Source: Gerris lacustris (lineage: Eukaryota > Arthropoda > Insecta > Hemiptera > Gerridae). From it: a stretch of 64,000 nucleotides of DNA. The stretch is from the NCBI GenBank assembly GCA_951217055.1, contig OX578277.1:111418514-111482513 (forward strand). The letters run 5' to 3'. The position numbers and the translations under genes were made by a program. Below the pieces are notes generated by a model. It was not told the DNA's origin, did not search any database, and saw nothing but the letters and a program-made list of their open reading frames with translations. Numbering within the stretch: position 1 is the first letter of the stretch; every line of letters begins with the position of its first letter. Shown piece after piece: positions 25,306 to 37,810 of this stretch.

Positions 25306-25461
25306 CAGTGGCGTAGGAACGGGGGTGGCTATCGGGCTTGAGCCCCCCCCCCCCCCCCCCCCCCGTCAGATTTATGGGGCTATAAATCGAGCACTGATAA
25401 AGAGTATCTACCCCCCCCCCCCCCTTAGTGGAGGTGCCGAGCCTCCATTCCTACGCCACTG
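25306..25461. mobile_element. 156-bp hAT MITE
   Basis: Ends are CAGTGGCGTAGGAA and TTCCTACGCCACTG, exact complements, flanked by perfect 8-bp direct repeats TGTGGGGG (25298-25305 and 25462-25469). The inside is dominated by two C runs (about 25340-25362 and 25411-25424). It has no coding capacity. Confidence 0.92.
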
Positions 25462-25599
25462 TGTGGGGGTCATGAAAGCAATAATCCCCACCTTTTTTTT
25501 TTCCAGAATAAATGACTTTGCTTTCAAAACTGGTAAAATAACAGGTTCACAACTATCACCAATTTGTAGTTCAGCGTTCAGCCGATATTCGATATAATT

Positions 25600-26068
25600 T
25601 TGTTTAAGGAGCAAATATATTTGCACTCAATTTTTAAAAAAAAAGGTTTCCAGTGTGTAAATGTAAATAAAACAACAAACTGTATTAAAAGAAATACGGG
25701 TTTTATGCTACAAAGAGAAACATTCTGTAATTGTTGAACATAATACAAAACAAAACATTGTTGAAACTAATGGAAAACCAAATTAAAATTTAATTGCTAT
25801 TATATTCTTCTTAATTAATACAAAATATATGAGCTAATTTACAATACTTTTTATCTAGTTAATATATTATGGTAATTTTTTTTTTTTAATTTTGTTGCTA
25901 TATTTTTGTGAACCTTTCAAGTTTTCGTTTTTATCTTTTTCTAATGAAGTTATAGATATAATTTTATTATTTTAACTTTATTAAATTAATTTTGTATACC
26001 TATTTTAATTCCATTGAACTTAATTAATGTATTTTCTTTCTTTAAAGTATTTTTACTTTTCCTTACCT
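25600..26068. other. Very AT-rich spacer
   Basis: No feature recognised. Confidence 0.5.
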
Positions 26069-26072
26069 TTAA

Positions 26073-26713
26073 CCCTTAAATGCTAATGTTAGTCGAATCG
26101 ACGAGCACAGTTTGAACCTTAACCATTTACGCTCGTATGCGATGGTGATGGGTAGCCCATCCTTCTGCAGTGCTTGCACTGGTTAGTAACACACCTGCTA
26201 GTGTAGCGGTAGTAGTCCTTTTGAGCATATACTCGTTTTCTGGCAAATTCCCGTCAAAGCTACTTCGTCAATTCGACTAACGTTTAGTAATAAACGAAGG
26301 GAATTAATTGGTCGTCGAATGAGCCTATAGCCTGGGAAAATGGGCCTGGGGTAAGGGGCAATAGGCATAGGGGTAAGGGGCAATGGGCCTAGGGTAATTA
26401 GCCTCGGGCCAGAGACCAATGGCCAATAATCTGGGGCCTGGAGCACTTAGCAAAGGGCCTAGGGCTTTTGGCCTGGGGCATGAGACTTGGTGCATTAATG
26501 TTCACTCAATTTCAGATTCTTCTGATGTTCCTACTAAGTTATTTGTCATCAAATGTTTGTATATCTCACTTAAAAGATTTAATAATGAGTTCTTAATAGT
26601 TTTCTCTTTATAAAAGTGTAGTTTCAACCCAAAAAATGTATTTTCTGCATATGTTAGTCGAATCGACGAAGGTTTAGTAATACCAGCCATCCAATTACCA
26701 TTAGCATTTAAGG
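26073..26713. mobile_element. TTAA-flanked inverted-repeat element
   Basis: Left end CCCTTAAATGCTAATG and right end CATTAGCATTTAAGGG (approximate at its inner edge) are complementary. TTAA flanks both sides (26069-26072, 26714-26717), as for piggyBac-type elements. A second internal motif, GTTAGTCGAATCGACGA, occurs near both ends (about 26090 and 26653) in the same orientation. The middle (26325-26480) is a degenerate GGGCCTGGGGTAAGGGGCAA repeat. No transposase. Confidence 0.7.
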
Positions 26714-26805
26714 GTTAAAGGAAAAGTACTGTTTAATTTATGTCTGTATAATTCCAAAGATTTTTCGCAGCCCTAAAATATTTTGTCATGACCCAATTTT
26801 GGGTC

Positions 26806-27030
26806 GCGACAAAACGCCTACTGGGTAGCTTAGTAGCTTGTAGGGGAGAGTGGTTGGCTAATAAAATATTAAAAAAAATTAGGCGGAAGGCTTCAAAAAT
26901 CAAAAAATTAAAGAATCTCTGGTTCAATCCCCAGGAGGGTCACGATGTTTTTTATTGGTAATGACAAGGTAAATTATATTTTTCAGGAAATTTTCATCTC
27001 CCTATAATAAGGTATTTGCATGAATTGTTA
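26806..27030 (+). repeat. tRNA-like SINE, family E
   Basis: CTGGGTAGCTTAGTAGCTTG resembles a pol III A box and GGTTCAATCCC (about 26932) a B box, followed by GTCACGATGTTTT and a tail also seen at 35170-35290. Relatives at 42527-42650 and 48275-48631 carry a 5S-like middle that is missing here. Confidence 0.55.
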
Positions 27031-27209
27031 AGAATTCCGTTACGGCAAGACCAACTATACTGAGGTTGGTAAAGTTGAATTAAGATTAAAAAGGTATGCG
27101 GACTGTATTACATAGAAATAAAAAAAGATTAAAATAAAATGGTTGAAAAAATTGGTTTTATTGAAATGAAAATAAATATTGATTCTAAGTGAAAAAAGTT
27201 ATACAAAAA

Positions 27210-27640
27210 TTCAAACTAAAAATGATAAGGAATGGGATGGTTGATGTGTTGAGACGAGATACCTTGTTGCAGGATTCCAGAATGTAAGTAGGCTGAGGAT
27301 TTGAAGTGATGAGTAGAGTGATGTAGGATGTGCACTTACGGTATCACCAGCAGCAAATTTGGTGGATAAGGATAAGTGATGAGTTGATGTGATGATGTGG
27401 ATATGCACTTATGGTATCACCAGCAGCATAAACACGGTGGATAATGAAGTCCAGGTTCACAATGTTTAAAAAGGTTAAAGGTGTGATGTAAAAAGATGTT
27501 ACCTCGGACAGTGTCAGATACCGACTGACAGGTGGAAAAGGTAAGAATAAGGGGTAGGATGATGGAAAAGAGGGAGAATAGAAAGTAAAATAATAATTGA
27601 ATTTATATAGAATTAAAAGCAAAACCAAAGGGAGCCAGGT
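27210..27640. other. Low-complexity DNA with a ~65-bp duplication
   Basis: GCACTTACGGTATCACCAGC at about 27332 and GCACTTATGGTATCACCAGC at about 27402 belong to two successive ~70-bp units. The short ORFs have no recognised homology. Confidence 0.55.
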
Positions 27641-27699
27641 GGCCGGAAGGATATAATTAGTAGCAAGGAAAATTTAAGAAATCACTTAACATGAATTAT

Positions 27700-28160
27700 T
27701 TCAAAATTTTAGAACTAGGCATTATAGAGTGGTTGGGGGTGGGGGGAATTTTTTTGGGGAATATTTTAACTCATAAAACCAATAAGGAATGCAAAATTTA
27801 AAAAAGTATATATAAATTTGTAACCTACTCTTGAGGAGCTTTCATTTGATACTCCTCTCAAAATTTAAAAAAAAAAATATTTTGTTGCACAACACATGTG
27901 TACACACAAAATTTGCAATTTATAAAAATTGTGAATCCCCCCCTGTCATTTTCATAACCCCATAATAAGGTATTCAGTCAATAGGGGTTCAGTCATGGAT
28001 CAGATCCCTTAGTGAAGTGACTCACCTTTGTTCCATATTTTATTTTATTTAATCGGGTTTAGATTTTTGATGTGACGAATTACTTCATAAATATGTAATA
28101 ATTGTTTATTATATAAAAAATCTCATGTGACTTCTTGCAGCACTCCAGAATTTTTTTTTT
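27700..28160. repeat. Decayed dispersed repeat, family E-like
   Basis: ATAGAGTGGTTGGGGGTGGG and CTCATAAAACCAATA match 35297-35350 (TATAGTGGTTGGGAAGGGGG, CTCATAAAACAGATA). A T run lies at 28150-28172. Confidence 0.5.
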
Positions 28161-28326
28161 TTTTTTTTTTTTTAAAACTACCCAAAAGGTTTTAAAATGT
28201 CCTGCCAAAGGGACGAAATATAACCATATAATTTAAAAAAAATAAAAATGAATTAGTTCATTCTTTTTAATTTTTATAAAAACCCCTATTATACTGACAC
28301 AAAACCATGAAATTATGTATAAAAAT

Positions 28327-29036
28327 AAACAGGTCAAGTGTGTGCTAGTCAGCACACAGCGAGGGTCCATAGGCCACACTATATAGTGTTTAACTGTAAA
28401 CTGTATAAACAGTGTTTTTTAAAATGCTAAAAAGCTTACTTTGAACTATTCTAAGGGTCTGATATTCTTAAAACACAATCTGATAAAGTATTTTTTTGCC
28501 ACTGAACCGGATTACAACCATATAAATACATCGAAAAGACCATAATTATAAAAAAAAACGTATTTTGTCAATAAAAAATAAAATCATATTTTTTTCGAAA
28601 TTTCCAAAAAGTGGTATCTTTACTTTTGGTCGAAGAATGTTCAGGTATTTTTTCAGATTTTTTGCACTTCACATAAGCGAGATAGAGGGGGGGGGGGACA
28701 CGTTTTACACCCACTTCAAACTTGCCTATGCTCGCCCTTTCAAAGTTACATCCAAAGAATTATATATTTTTGTAATCAGCTCGACGTACCCTTTTATATG
28801 ATACCCCTCACGGTGTCGAAAAAAAATAAAAAAAGTTTAACCCTTAAATTTTTTTACCCTAATTTTTTTGAAAAATATTTTTTTTAAGTCGCTATATTTT
28901 TAAAATATGTGGGTTGCCAAATTTCAAAGTGTTCGGACGAAAGGTGTAGCCGTGAGAGCACGCGACAGGACGGACGGACAGACACATGCAGGAAAATATA
29001 AGGGTCCTTGGTTTTGCCTACGGACCCTAAAAACAA
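28327..29036 (+). repeat. Dispersed repeat family C, copy 2
   Basis: Closely matches 5401-6102 over its full length. The best difference is loss of the GTAGGTACAAGACACATACA segment present in copy 1 after AAAATATGTGGGT. Confidence 0.9.
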
Positions 29037-29641
29037 ATAAATTTAGGGAAACGTTAGCATAAACCTTCTCACTGTGTTTTATTTGTTGAGCTTGAACTGA
29101 TTTGTTGAGCTTGAACTTATTTGTTGAACTTGAACTTATTTGTTGAACTTAAACTGTCACAAACGTTCTCCATTATATAATAAAAAACCTCTTAGATATA
29201 AACTATAAGAAATAAGGTGAAAAGGAAATAACAAAAACAACACAAATTTATTTTTTTCTATTTTTAAATTAAATGTAATTGAATTTAACATCATCAAAAA
29301 CTGTAATTATACAAAGAAAAAAAAGAAGATAAATATTAGTTTGATAAAACTAATTTAAAAATAATTCAAATAAATAAGACGTTCTATTATCAAAGAGCAA
29401 ATTTTTCAGTTTGATTTTTTTTTTTTTTTTTTAGTTCTGTTGTCGATATTCAGTTTACAAAAATATAAGTATTTTATCACAGATCTATTTTATTGTTTAA
29501 TTATTTATAATAATTGTCAAGATTAGATTAATCAACCAGGGGACCTGGATTTGACTAGAATTTTGTTACAAAAAATATCAAAGTAATCATATTACTGGCT
29601 TAGATAACTGACAAATAAATAAGATTAACTCACTTTCCTAA
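29037..29641. other. AT-rich spacer
   Basis: It begins with four short TTTGTTGAGCTTGAACT units (29083-29150). Otherwise nothing is recognised. Confidence 0.5.
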
Positions 29642-30939
29642 ACAAGTAGATTCAAAGACTGGCCGTCAAACATAAACATAAACAAGTAGGTTCAAAGACT
29701 GGCCGTCAAACATAAACAAGTAGGTTCAAAGACTGGCCGTCAAACATAAACATAAACAAGTAGGTTCAAAGACTGGCCGTCAAACATAAACAAGTAGATT
29801 TAAAGACTAGCCGTCAAACCTAGACAAGTAGGTTCAAAGACTGGCCGTCAAACCTAGACAAGTAGGTTCAAAGACTAGCCGTCAAACCTAGACAAGTAGA
29901 TTTAAAGACTAGCCGTCAAACCTAGACAAGTAGATTTAAAGACTAGCCGTTAAACCTAGACAAGTAGATTTAAAGACTGGCCGTCAAACCTAGACAAGTA
30001 GATTTAAAGACTAGCCGTCAAACCTAGACAAGTAGATTTAAAGACTAGCCGTCAAACCTAGACAAGTAGATTTAAAGACTAGCCGTCAAACCTAGACAAG
30101 TAGGTTCAAAGACTAGCCGTCAAACCTAGACAAGTAGATTTAAAGACTAGCCGTCAAACCTAGACAAGTAGGTTCAAAGACTGGCCGTCAAACATAAACA
30201 TAAACAAGTAGGTTCCAAGACTGGCCGTCAAACATAAACAAGTAGATTTAAAGACTAGCCGTCAAACCTAGACAAGTAGGTTCAAAGACTGGCCGTCAAA
30301 CCTAGACAAGTAGGTTCAAAGACTAGCCGTCAAACCTAGACAAGTAGATTTAAAGACTAGCCGTCAAACCTAGACAAGTAGATTTAAAGACTAGCCGTCA
30401 AACCTAGACAAGTAGATTTAAAGACTGGCCGTCAAACCTAGACAAGTAGATTTAAAGACTAGCCGTCAAACCTAGACAAGTAGGTTCAAAGACTGGCCGT
30501 CAAACCTAGACAAGTAGGTTCAAAGACTAGCCGTCAAACCTAGACAAGTAGATTTAAAGACTAGCCATCAAACCTAGACAAGTAGGTTCAAAGACTGGCC
30601 GTCAAACCTAGACAAGTAGATTCAAAGACTAGCCGTCAAACCTAGACAAGTAGGTTCAAAGACTGGCCGTCAAACCTAGACAAGTAGGTTCAAAGACTAG
30701 CCGTCAAACCTAGACAAGTAGATTTAAAGACTAGCCATCAAACCTAGACAAGTAGGTTCAAAGACTGGCCGTCAAACCTAGACAAGTAGATTCAAAGACT
30801 AGCCGTCAAACCTAGACAAGTAGATTTAAAGACTAGCCATCAAACCTAGACAAGTAGGTTCAAAGACTGGCCGTCAAACCTAGACAAGTAGATTCAAAGA
30901 CTAGCCGTCAAACCTAGACAAGTAGATTCAAAGACTAGC
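29642..30939. repeat. 34-bp minisatellite, about 38 copies, with higher-order pattern
   Basis: The unit reads ACAAGTAGRTTYAAAGACTR then GCCGTCAAACCTAG. Variants differ at the R/Y positions, and some units carry CATAAACATA instead of CCTAG. Toward the right end a five-unit block (about 170 bp) recurs in the same variant order. The array lies about 1.3 kb past the pyruvate kinase stop codon. Confidence 0.97.
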
Positions 30940-31136
30940 CTTCAGACAACATTTTTCTTCTACATCTGGCCTCAACCAGATAGCTTCTTTTATAGATAGC
31001 TATAATACAAAGTGTCATCCTCAAACTTTAATCTTTTATCTGTTGTAGATATTCAACAATGCTCATCAAATAAATTAAATACATAAATAATTAAATACAT
31101 AAATTAGGTGGAAATATACGTCCTAGTAAACAAAAG

Positions 31137-31260
31137 CATGCAAGTAGCTTGCAGAGGAGAGCTACTGGCATGTGTATACATCAAGAAGCATATGAGTAGC
31201 TTGCAGAGGAGAGCTACTGGCATGTGTATACATCAAGAATCATGTGAGTAAAAGCATGGG
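31137..31260. repeat. Tandem duplication of ~56 bp
   Basis: GTAGCTTGCAGAGGAGAGCT followed by ACTGGCATGTGTATACATCA occurs twice, near 31144 and 31195. The related phrase CTACTGGCATGCTAG occurs near 31405. Confidence 0.85.
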
Positions 31261-31584
31261 GTTTGATTTTGTCTTGCCAGTGGCACGAGTTTAGAGGTAA
31301 GGGAACTGATAAAGTGTTCTTTGTGCTCTTAGCTCCACATAACCGATCATCCGGATAGTAAAATGTTTTACTGGTAAATGCCCACAGCTTCTGCAGCCTG
31401 CCAGCTACTGGCATGCTAGTTACTCGCCACGAGTATGCTTTTTTAATAGCATGTGTATTTCCAACTTTACCAAGATGGTTCTGTACTGTATATACACAAT
31501 ATGCTAGAATAGACAGAGCAAACTTATACAAAAAATTCAACTTTTTATTTTATTATATTTAATTATTTCATTTTACTGTCTTAT

Positions 31585-31598
31585 TTTATTTATTTATT
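31585..31598 (-). terminator. Candidate poly(A) signals for pyruvate kinase
   Basis: Two overlapping AATAAA words on the minus strand lie about 640 nt past the stop codon at 32228. Nearer non-canonical signals are possible. Confidence 0.3.
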
Positions 31599-32227
31599 GT
31601 TTTATGACAATAATTTTGTTTAAACAGCCTTCCCTTAGAATCTAGAATGAGGTAAAATTATATTTTACAATGGAATTCTCTTTCACGAGTTGAATACATT
31701 GCTAGTACGGATAATAAATTATAATTGTTACATTTTACAAATATTAAACCAAACTACTTATTGTGAAAAAATATACAACACAAAAACATTAAAATTGTCG
31801 AACATATAAATATGTATATAAATTTCAGAAAAAACAAAGATAAAGGAGAAAATGGAGCAATCAGAAAAAAAAAATGATTGATGGGAAAAAAATGCATAAT
31901 GATCAGTCAAGGAGAAAAAACTCCATTTTAAAGGCAGTACATCATCGGTAAGTTGTAAGATGCACATCGGTAAACTGCGATGCACACCGTACATCTGTAA
32001 ATTACACTCCACACTGCACACACCTGTGTAAGACTTTGTTGTTCTTATAAAGAGAACATTTTTGAATCGGCGCCAGAAGTATAAACAAACAAAGCACCGA
32101 CACACAAATAGAAGATATTGTCACAAAGTGACGATTGTGTGAGAGAAATATCAATATTTATGCCAAACGTTTGTCTACTCCATTGACTCCTTTCCTTGTT
32201 ATTGTGAGAACGTAAGACGGAGGAGAG

Positions 32228-32442
32228 TTATTTGTTGGACATGGAGAGCCTCGGGTTATCCTGAGACAGGTCCTCGGGTGTGTAGATGATGCGCAGAGTG
32301 TTGGTGTAACCTGAACCCGCTCGCCATCCTGTCAACACGATTACTGGGTCTCCCTTCTTGATGAAACCCCTCATGTAACCTACCCTCAGACCGTAAACCA
32401 CACGGGCGTCCACGTCCTTTATCCAGTCTTGAAGTGGATCCG
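32228..32442 (-). CDS. Pyk: Pyruvate kinase exon 10 (C-terminus)
   Basis: Encodes residues about 495-565, from DPLQDWIKDVDARVVYGLRV to the TAA stop after MSNK. It includes GFIKKGDPVIVLTGW and GSGYTNTLRIIY, the end of the C-terminal allosteric domain. The acceptor is GTGTTTGCAG, phase 1. Confidence 0.96.
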
Positions 32443-32840
32443 CTGCAAACACACACAAAAAACAAAATAAATAAAAAATGGCAACACAGTTTCAACGGAT
32501 AATTAACTTATGAACTAATGCATCGGAAAATATTAGCAAATAGACTGGCAGTAGAATTAGTCCACCCAAGTAAAATAATATTGTTTTATTTCTTCTGTTT
32601 TTAATTGGCACTCTTGATCCCTGGATATCAATTTGAGACGTTCAAAAATTGGCTAAATATTTTCTGATTTTGTTTTCACCCACACCTAGACAATGGCCGA
32701 CTAAAAGACTAATATCAATCACTTTATTTTAAAACCACAATATTGTTAGTGTTCTTTACTACGTTTCAAATAAAGTCGTAGAGTGACCACTTTAGATAAT
32801 AAAAAAAAACTTTTAGTTAGGTTTTCAGTGAAACCTTTTT

Positions 32841-33768
32841 CACACAACAAGTTTCTATCTCATCACATTCTCCAAACAACTTGTTTCTATCTCATCATGT
32901 TCTCTAAACAACATCTTTCTATCTCATTATGTTCTCTAAACAACATCTTTCTATCTCATTATGTTCTCTAAACAACATCTTTCTATCTCATTATGTTCTC
33001 TAAACAACATCTTTCTATCTCATTATGTTCTCTAAACAACATCTTTCTATCTCATTATGTTCTCTAAACAACATCTTTCTATCTCATTATGTTCTCTAAA
33101 CAACATCTTTCTATCTCATTATGTTCTCTAAACAACATCTTTCTAAATCATCACATTCTCCAAACAACTTGTTTCTATCTCATCACATTCTCTAAACAAC
33201 ATCTTTCTATCTCATTATGTTCTCTAAACAACATTTTTCTATCTAATTACGTTCTCTAAACAACTTGTTTCTATCTCATCACGTTCTCTAAACAACATCT
33301 TTCTATCTCATTATGTTCTCTAAACAACATCTTTCTATCTAATTACGTTCTCTAAACAACTTGTTTCTATCTCATCACGTACTCTAAACAACATCTTTCT
33401 ATCTCATCACGTTCTCTAAACAACATGTTTCTATCTCATTATGTTCTCTAAACAACTTGTTTCTATCTCATCACATTCTCCAAACGACTTGTTTCTATCT
33501 CTTCATGTTCTCTAAACAATATCTGTCTATCTCATTATGTTCTTTAAACAACTTGTTTCTATCCCATCACAATCTCCAAACAACTTGTTTCTATCTAGTC
33601 ACGTTCTCTAAACAACTTGTTTCTATATCATCATGCTATCTAAACACCATATTTCTATCTCATTATGTTCTCTAAACAACATGTTTCTATCTCATTATGT
33701 TCTCTAAACAACTTGTTTCTATCTCATCACATTCTCCAAACGACTTGTTTCTATCTCTTCATGTTCTT
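32841..33768. repeat. 32-bp minisatellite in pyruvate kinase intron 9
   Basis: About 29 units reading ACATCTTTCTATCTCATTAT then GTTCTCTAAACA. Units near the left (32900-33130) are nearly identical; those at the right are mixed with ACTTGTTTCTATCTCATCAC and CTCCAAACA variants. The array occupies over a third of the 2.4-kb last intron. Confidence 0.96.
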
Positions 33769-34424
33769 TAACCCATTGAATGCGTAATCCAATTTATGAA
33801 CCTACCTTAGTGACTGAATAAAATTTACACAATTTTAAAAGTTAATTATAAATAAACAAAAAAATTTAAAAAAATGTTTGGATCCACTGTTGGCTTAGGG
33901 CTATTTATTACCTATATCTATCTGTGTTGCGTTAGTGTTAACTCTAACTCCTCTTTGCCTTACCTATCCAGAGAGTCTCGCCTCTCTTTGAGGCCTTTCC
34001 GGGTATCTAAGATACACTCTATCTCAAGTTCTACTGAACTGATTTTCCTTGAACAACTTTCATTATAATTACTTGTATATTACACCTCTCTACAACGTCG
34101 CATTACTGTAACCATTTTTGACATATTATCAATTATTATTATCACAGACTTTTCAAGTCTAGAATTGTTCAAGGTCGACCCATTCCTATATAGAGTTGTG
34201 CTATAGAGGTTGACTTCTCAAAACGACTTGTTATAGAGGTTCTGAGTTACGTTGTGAATTGGAAAAAATCAGTCTTATTGAGGTTGTTTGGATAATAATA
34301 GTCGCGTTATAGAGGTTAATTTAACATTAATAATTGAGGTTGTCGTGGTAATAAGGGTCATGTAAGCGAGGTTCTGCTGTATTACCCCAAATCAAAGAGG
34401 TCACCTATTAAGTGAAAAACACCC

Positions 34425-34665
34425 ATCAACTTGATTTTTGGTCTAATAACTAATTTCGTACTCAGGATCATGAAAATCACATTGTCCACAAAAAAAGGTG
34501 GGGGACATGGCCGCTCTCCACTAGTTTTTAATTTTTTTGTTAAATGCCTACTGCCAAGCTATGTCCAACAGACGAATTTAGCCTACCACATATTCTTAAA
34601 AGGCAAAATTCTAGCTTGACGTTAGTCAGACACTTTTTTGCATCTTATCTTCTGGACTATTAAAT
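34425..34665 (+). mobile_element. Half copy of the TAGTCSAGGAG foldback element
   Basis: It matches the right half of the elements at 51112-51737 and 63424-63972 (CATGAAAATCACATTGTCCA; TCTAGCTTGACGTTAGTCAG; ends TTCTGGACTA). The left arm is missing, so it cannot fold as the full copies do. It lies in pyruvate kinase intron 9. Confidence 0.85.
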
Positions 34666-34847
34666 ATAAAACAAATGATTTAAATTGAAAAAATAAGGAA
34701 GAAATGGTTTTTGTAAACTAAGACATAATTAATAAAGGGAACAATTTCTATACTAATTCAAACATTTTTTGTACAAATTATTTAAGCTGGGCAATATATT
34801 AAGAATAAAAATAAAAACAAAACAATGTATTATGAATGAGAACTGAC

Positions 34848-35070
34848 CGCAGTACAAGACAGGACAGAGTCCCCTGAAGAGATGACACTGTCTGGCGCAC
34901 TGGGCGTATCTCGTTACAGCGATGATGGGACACCTCGGCCTGTACTTAGATACCAGGTGAGCTGATCTTCCCGTTGTCGTTATCACTATGATCGCAGCTG
35001 CCAGAGTTTTAGCCGATGCTTCGACTGCGGCAAACGCGACGCTGTGAGTCGCATCGATCGGAGGCACCAC
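34848..35070 (-). CDS. Pyk: Pyruvate kinase exon 9
   Basis: Residues about 421-494. Contains [20 protein letters not shown], then [20 protein letters not shown], the loop that binds the sugar-bisphosphate activator in family members, and [16 protein letters not shown]. Donor GTCAGT, phase 1 out. Confidence 0.96.
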
Positions 35071-35099
35071 CTACACAGCCAAACATCAACATCAAGGGG

Positions 35100-36370
35100 G
35101 TTGTAGATGATTAAGCATACCCCATATGTAATTTTTTTTTACGACCTCAGGGGTCCCTTGTTCAATAATCCCCCGGGAGGTCACAATGTTTTGTATTGGT
35201 AATAAAGACCAGGTGAATTACATTTTTTCAAGAAATTTTCATCGCTCCCACCTTAAGGTATTAGCATAAATTATCTCAAAAGACTAGCCTTTATATAGTG
35301 GTTGGGAAGGGGGCCTTTTTTGGGGTATATTTCAACTCATAAAACAGATAGAGCTTATATATACTAGCTGGATACCCGTGCTTCGCTACGGAGTATTATA
35401 TTAATTTGATAAGTTTATAAACTACCATCAAGAAACATTTAAATTATTTTACTATGCGAGAATATCTAGATTCTCTCCCTCCCACTTATTTCTATACCCC
35501 CTTCTCTTTGATAAGATAATTTGCAAATATCCTAAATTTACCCCCCTCCTAAATGAAAATATTACAAAACTGTACATAACAACAATTACTGTACTCTTAA
35601 AGAGCTTTTCAACAACATTACTTCATGAAGGGTATTCATTACTTTGACCCCGTATCATCAAATCATCAAATTTGGATAAAACTGTAAATTTGTATAAAAG
35701 ATATACTCTCATACGGATACTCTTCTTTTTTTATAAGATATAGCTATATTTTTCCATTTTACCCCCCTTCTAAGTGAAAATATGATAAAACTGTACATAA
35801 CAACAATTACTATACTCTTAAAGAGCTTTTCAACGATATGCATCATAAAGGGTATTAATTATTTTGACCCCGTACTCATTACTTGTACCCCGTACCCCTG
35901 TGTACCAATATTTAAATTTTAAAAATTCTTGTAGACAGTGATTTTCCCCTTGCTTTGAAGGTTAAGTATGCAAATTTTCATCGAGATCGAACTAAAACTG
36001 TAGATTTGTGTAAAGAACATACACATATTTATATATATATATGGCCGCCATCTTGAATCAAAACGCCCGATTGGTAAACCATTTATCAAAAGTTTCTACT
36101 TTCATAAAAGGAAGCTAACTTCTAAATTTCAAGGTTCTAGTGCAATTGGTTCCGGAGATATCGTCTTATTTTTTATATAAATGGCCGCCATCTTTAATCA
36201 AGATGGCGGCATTTTTCCTATGGTTGGGTCAAAAAGTTGCGCCAGCGTTTTAAATTTCAGCTCTTTAGCTTAAACGGTTCGGGTGCTACGAACAAAAGAG
36301 TAACAGACAGACAAACACATCACCCTTGGCATAAGGGTTTCAAGAAGTATCTACGAAACCGTAACAAAAG
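35100..36370 (+). repeat. Family E piece and family D copy 2 in intron 8
   Basis: 35160-35350 matches 26935-27030 and 27700-27790. 35363-36360 is a long family D copy starting CTAGCTGGATACCCGTGCTT and ending GGCATAAGGGTTTC, AAGTATCTACGAAACC. Its latter part has two GGCCGCCATCTT words and one complementary AAGATGGCGGC (36040-36212). Confidence 0.75.
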
Positions 36371-36689
36371 AAACCCTAAAACTAGTTCAAGCGGATCAGT
36401 ATAATGTCAAACCTTAAATAATATACGATAAAACCACAGAAATCCAAAATAATTTGCACCAGGGCCTGTTCAGATCTCTGGATTTTAAAGATTATTGGAA
36501 TTTCTGCTTTTATTGTCTATTAAAATTTATAATATTATTTCAACATAAGGAATACCCAGTAATTCTGTTTTAAAAAGTGATCAAGAATAATTACAAATAA
36601 TTTATAACAAGGACAAATCTCTTTGAACGATCATTAAAGATAAGCACCTAAATAAAAAGATAAGTGGATGATACAGACGAGTAACTTAC

Positions 36690-36977
36690 AAGGACAGACA
36701 GATCCTTAAAGAGTTCTGTATGATAGACGGCAGCCTCGGCTTCCTTGCAGATATTGGCCATGGTGGATACACACTCTAGAGGGTAATCTCCTTTAGCTGT
36801 CTCTCCTGACAGCATCACACAGTCTGCTCCGTCAAGAACAGCGTTGGCTACATCCGAAGCTTCAGCTCTCGTCGGCCTGGGCTTCTTAATCATAGATTCC
36901 AACATCTGAGTGGCGCAGATAACCGGTTTACCCACCTTGTTACATCTCGATATCATCGACTTCTGGGCTAAGAATAC
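36690..36977 (-). CDS. Pyk: Pyruvate kinase exon 8
   Basis: Residues about 325-420: [40 protein letters not shown] with catalytic Thr347, and [20 protein letters not shown]. It ends DLSVL at donor GTAAGT, phase 0 at both ends. The sequence is typical and intact. Confidence 0.97.
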
Positions 36978-37810
36978 CTGAAACCAATACACACCTGATA
37001 ATTTGCTACTCTTTTAGTTTAGTACCCCCCATGTATGAGGGTAGGAAAGTGAAATGGGAGATATGAGGCTAAACTAATTGGTCATTTCCTTCAGCAAGCG
37101 ATACATCTCATTTGGATCATTGTATGTTTTCTCTATTATTTGACTATATTCGTATATTCTATTAACTTTATATAATTTAAACATATAAAGACAAAAAATA
37201 TAAAAATGTATACTTATAAATGAATAAATTACAATGATATTACTTTTAATATTTATTAAATAAAAGGAAATATAATACCTAATTTATTAGATTTGTAATG
37301 GCCAAATAAACAATAATACTTATTAGATTAGGCTGTTAATACTATTCTGCGTCAAAATGACCAACAACAAATTTACGTGTAAGACTAAACAGGAGTCAAA
37401 ATGATTCTGTGACTACAGAAAAACAAACAATATATTCCCTTTAGAATCTGAATATTGAACTGATAGAAGTGTAGAAGGGTCATTCAAGGGTGGGAGATAG
37501 CATGGCTGAGATGTGGGAGTTCTGTGTTTTACAGACACCGTGTATTCATAGTTGAAAAAAAAATGTCATTTTGACAATCAACCTGGAGTCATTTTGACTC
37601 CAGGTTAGTGTTCTAGGGTTAAATGCATCTATATTCTTGTGGTCAGACACTACACTTATTATTCCTTAGATGTACGTTATTATTTATATAAGATTAAATT
37701 AATAATAACATAAAATATTATTAATCTGTGTAGTACACCCTTCTAAATTTACTGAGAGAGATTGTAAAGATGGTTGATGAGGTGTAAGAAATGAAAACTC
37801 CTATTTCATA

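Noticed and set aside
29642..30939. CRISPR array
   Set aside because: Units are contiguous 34-bp repeats without unique spacers, and the DNA is eukaryotic.
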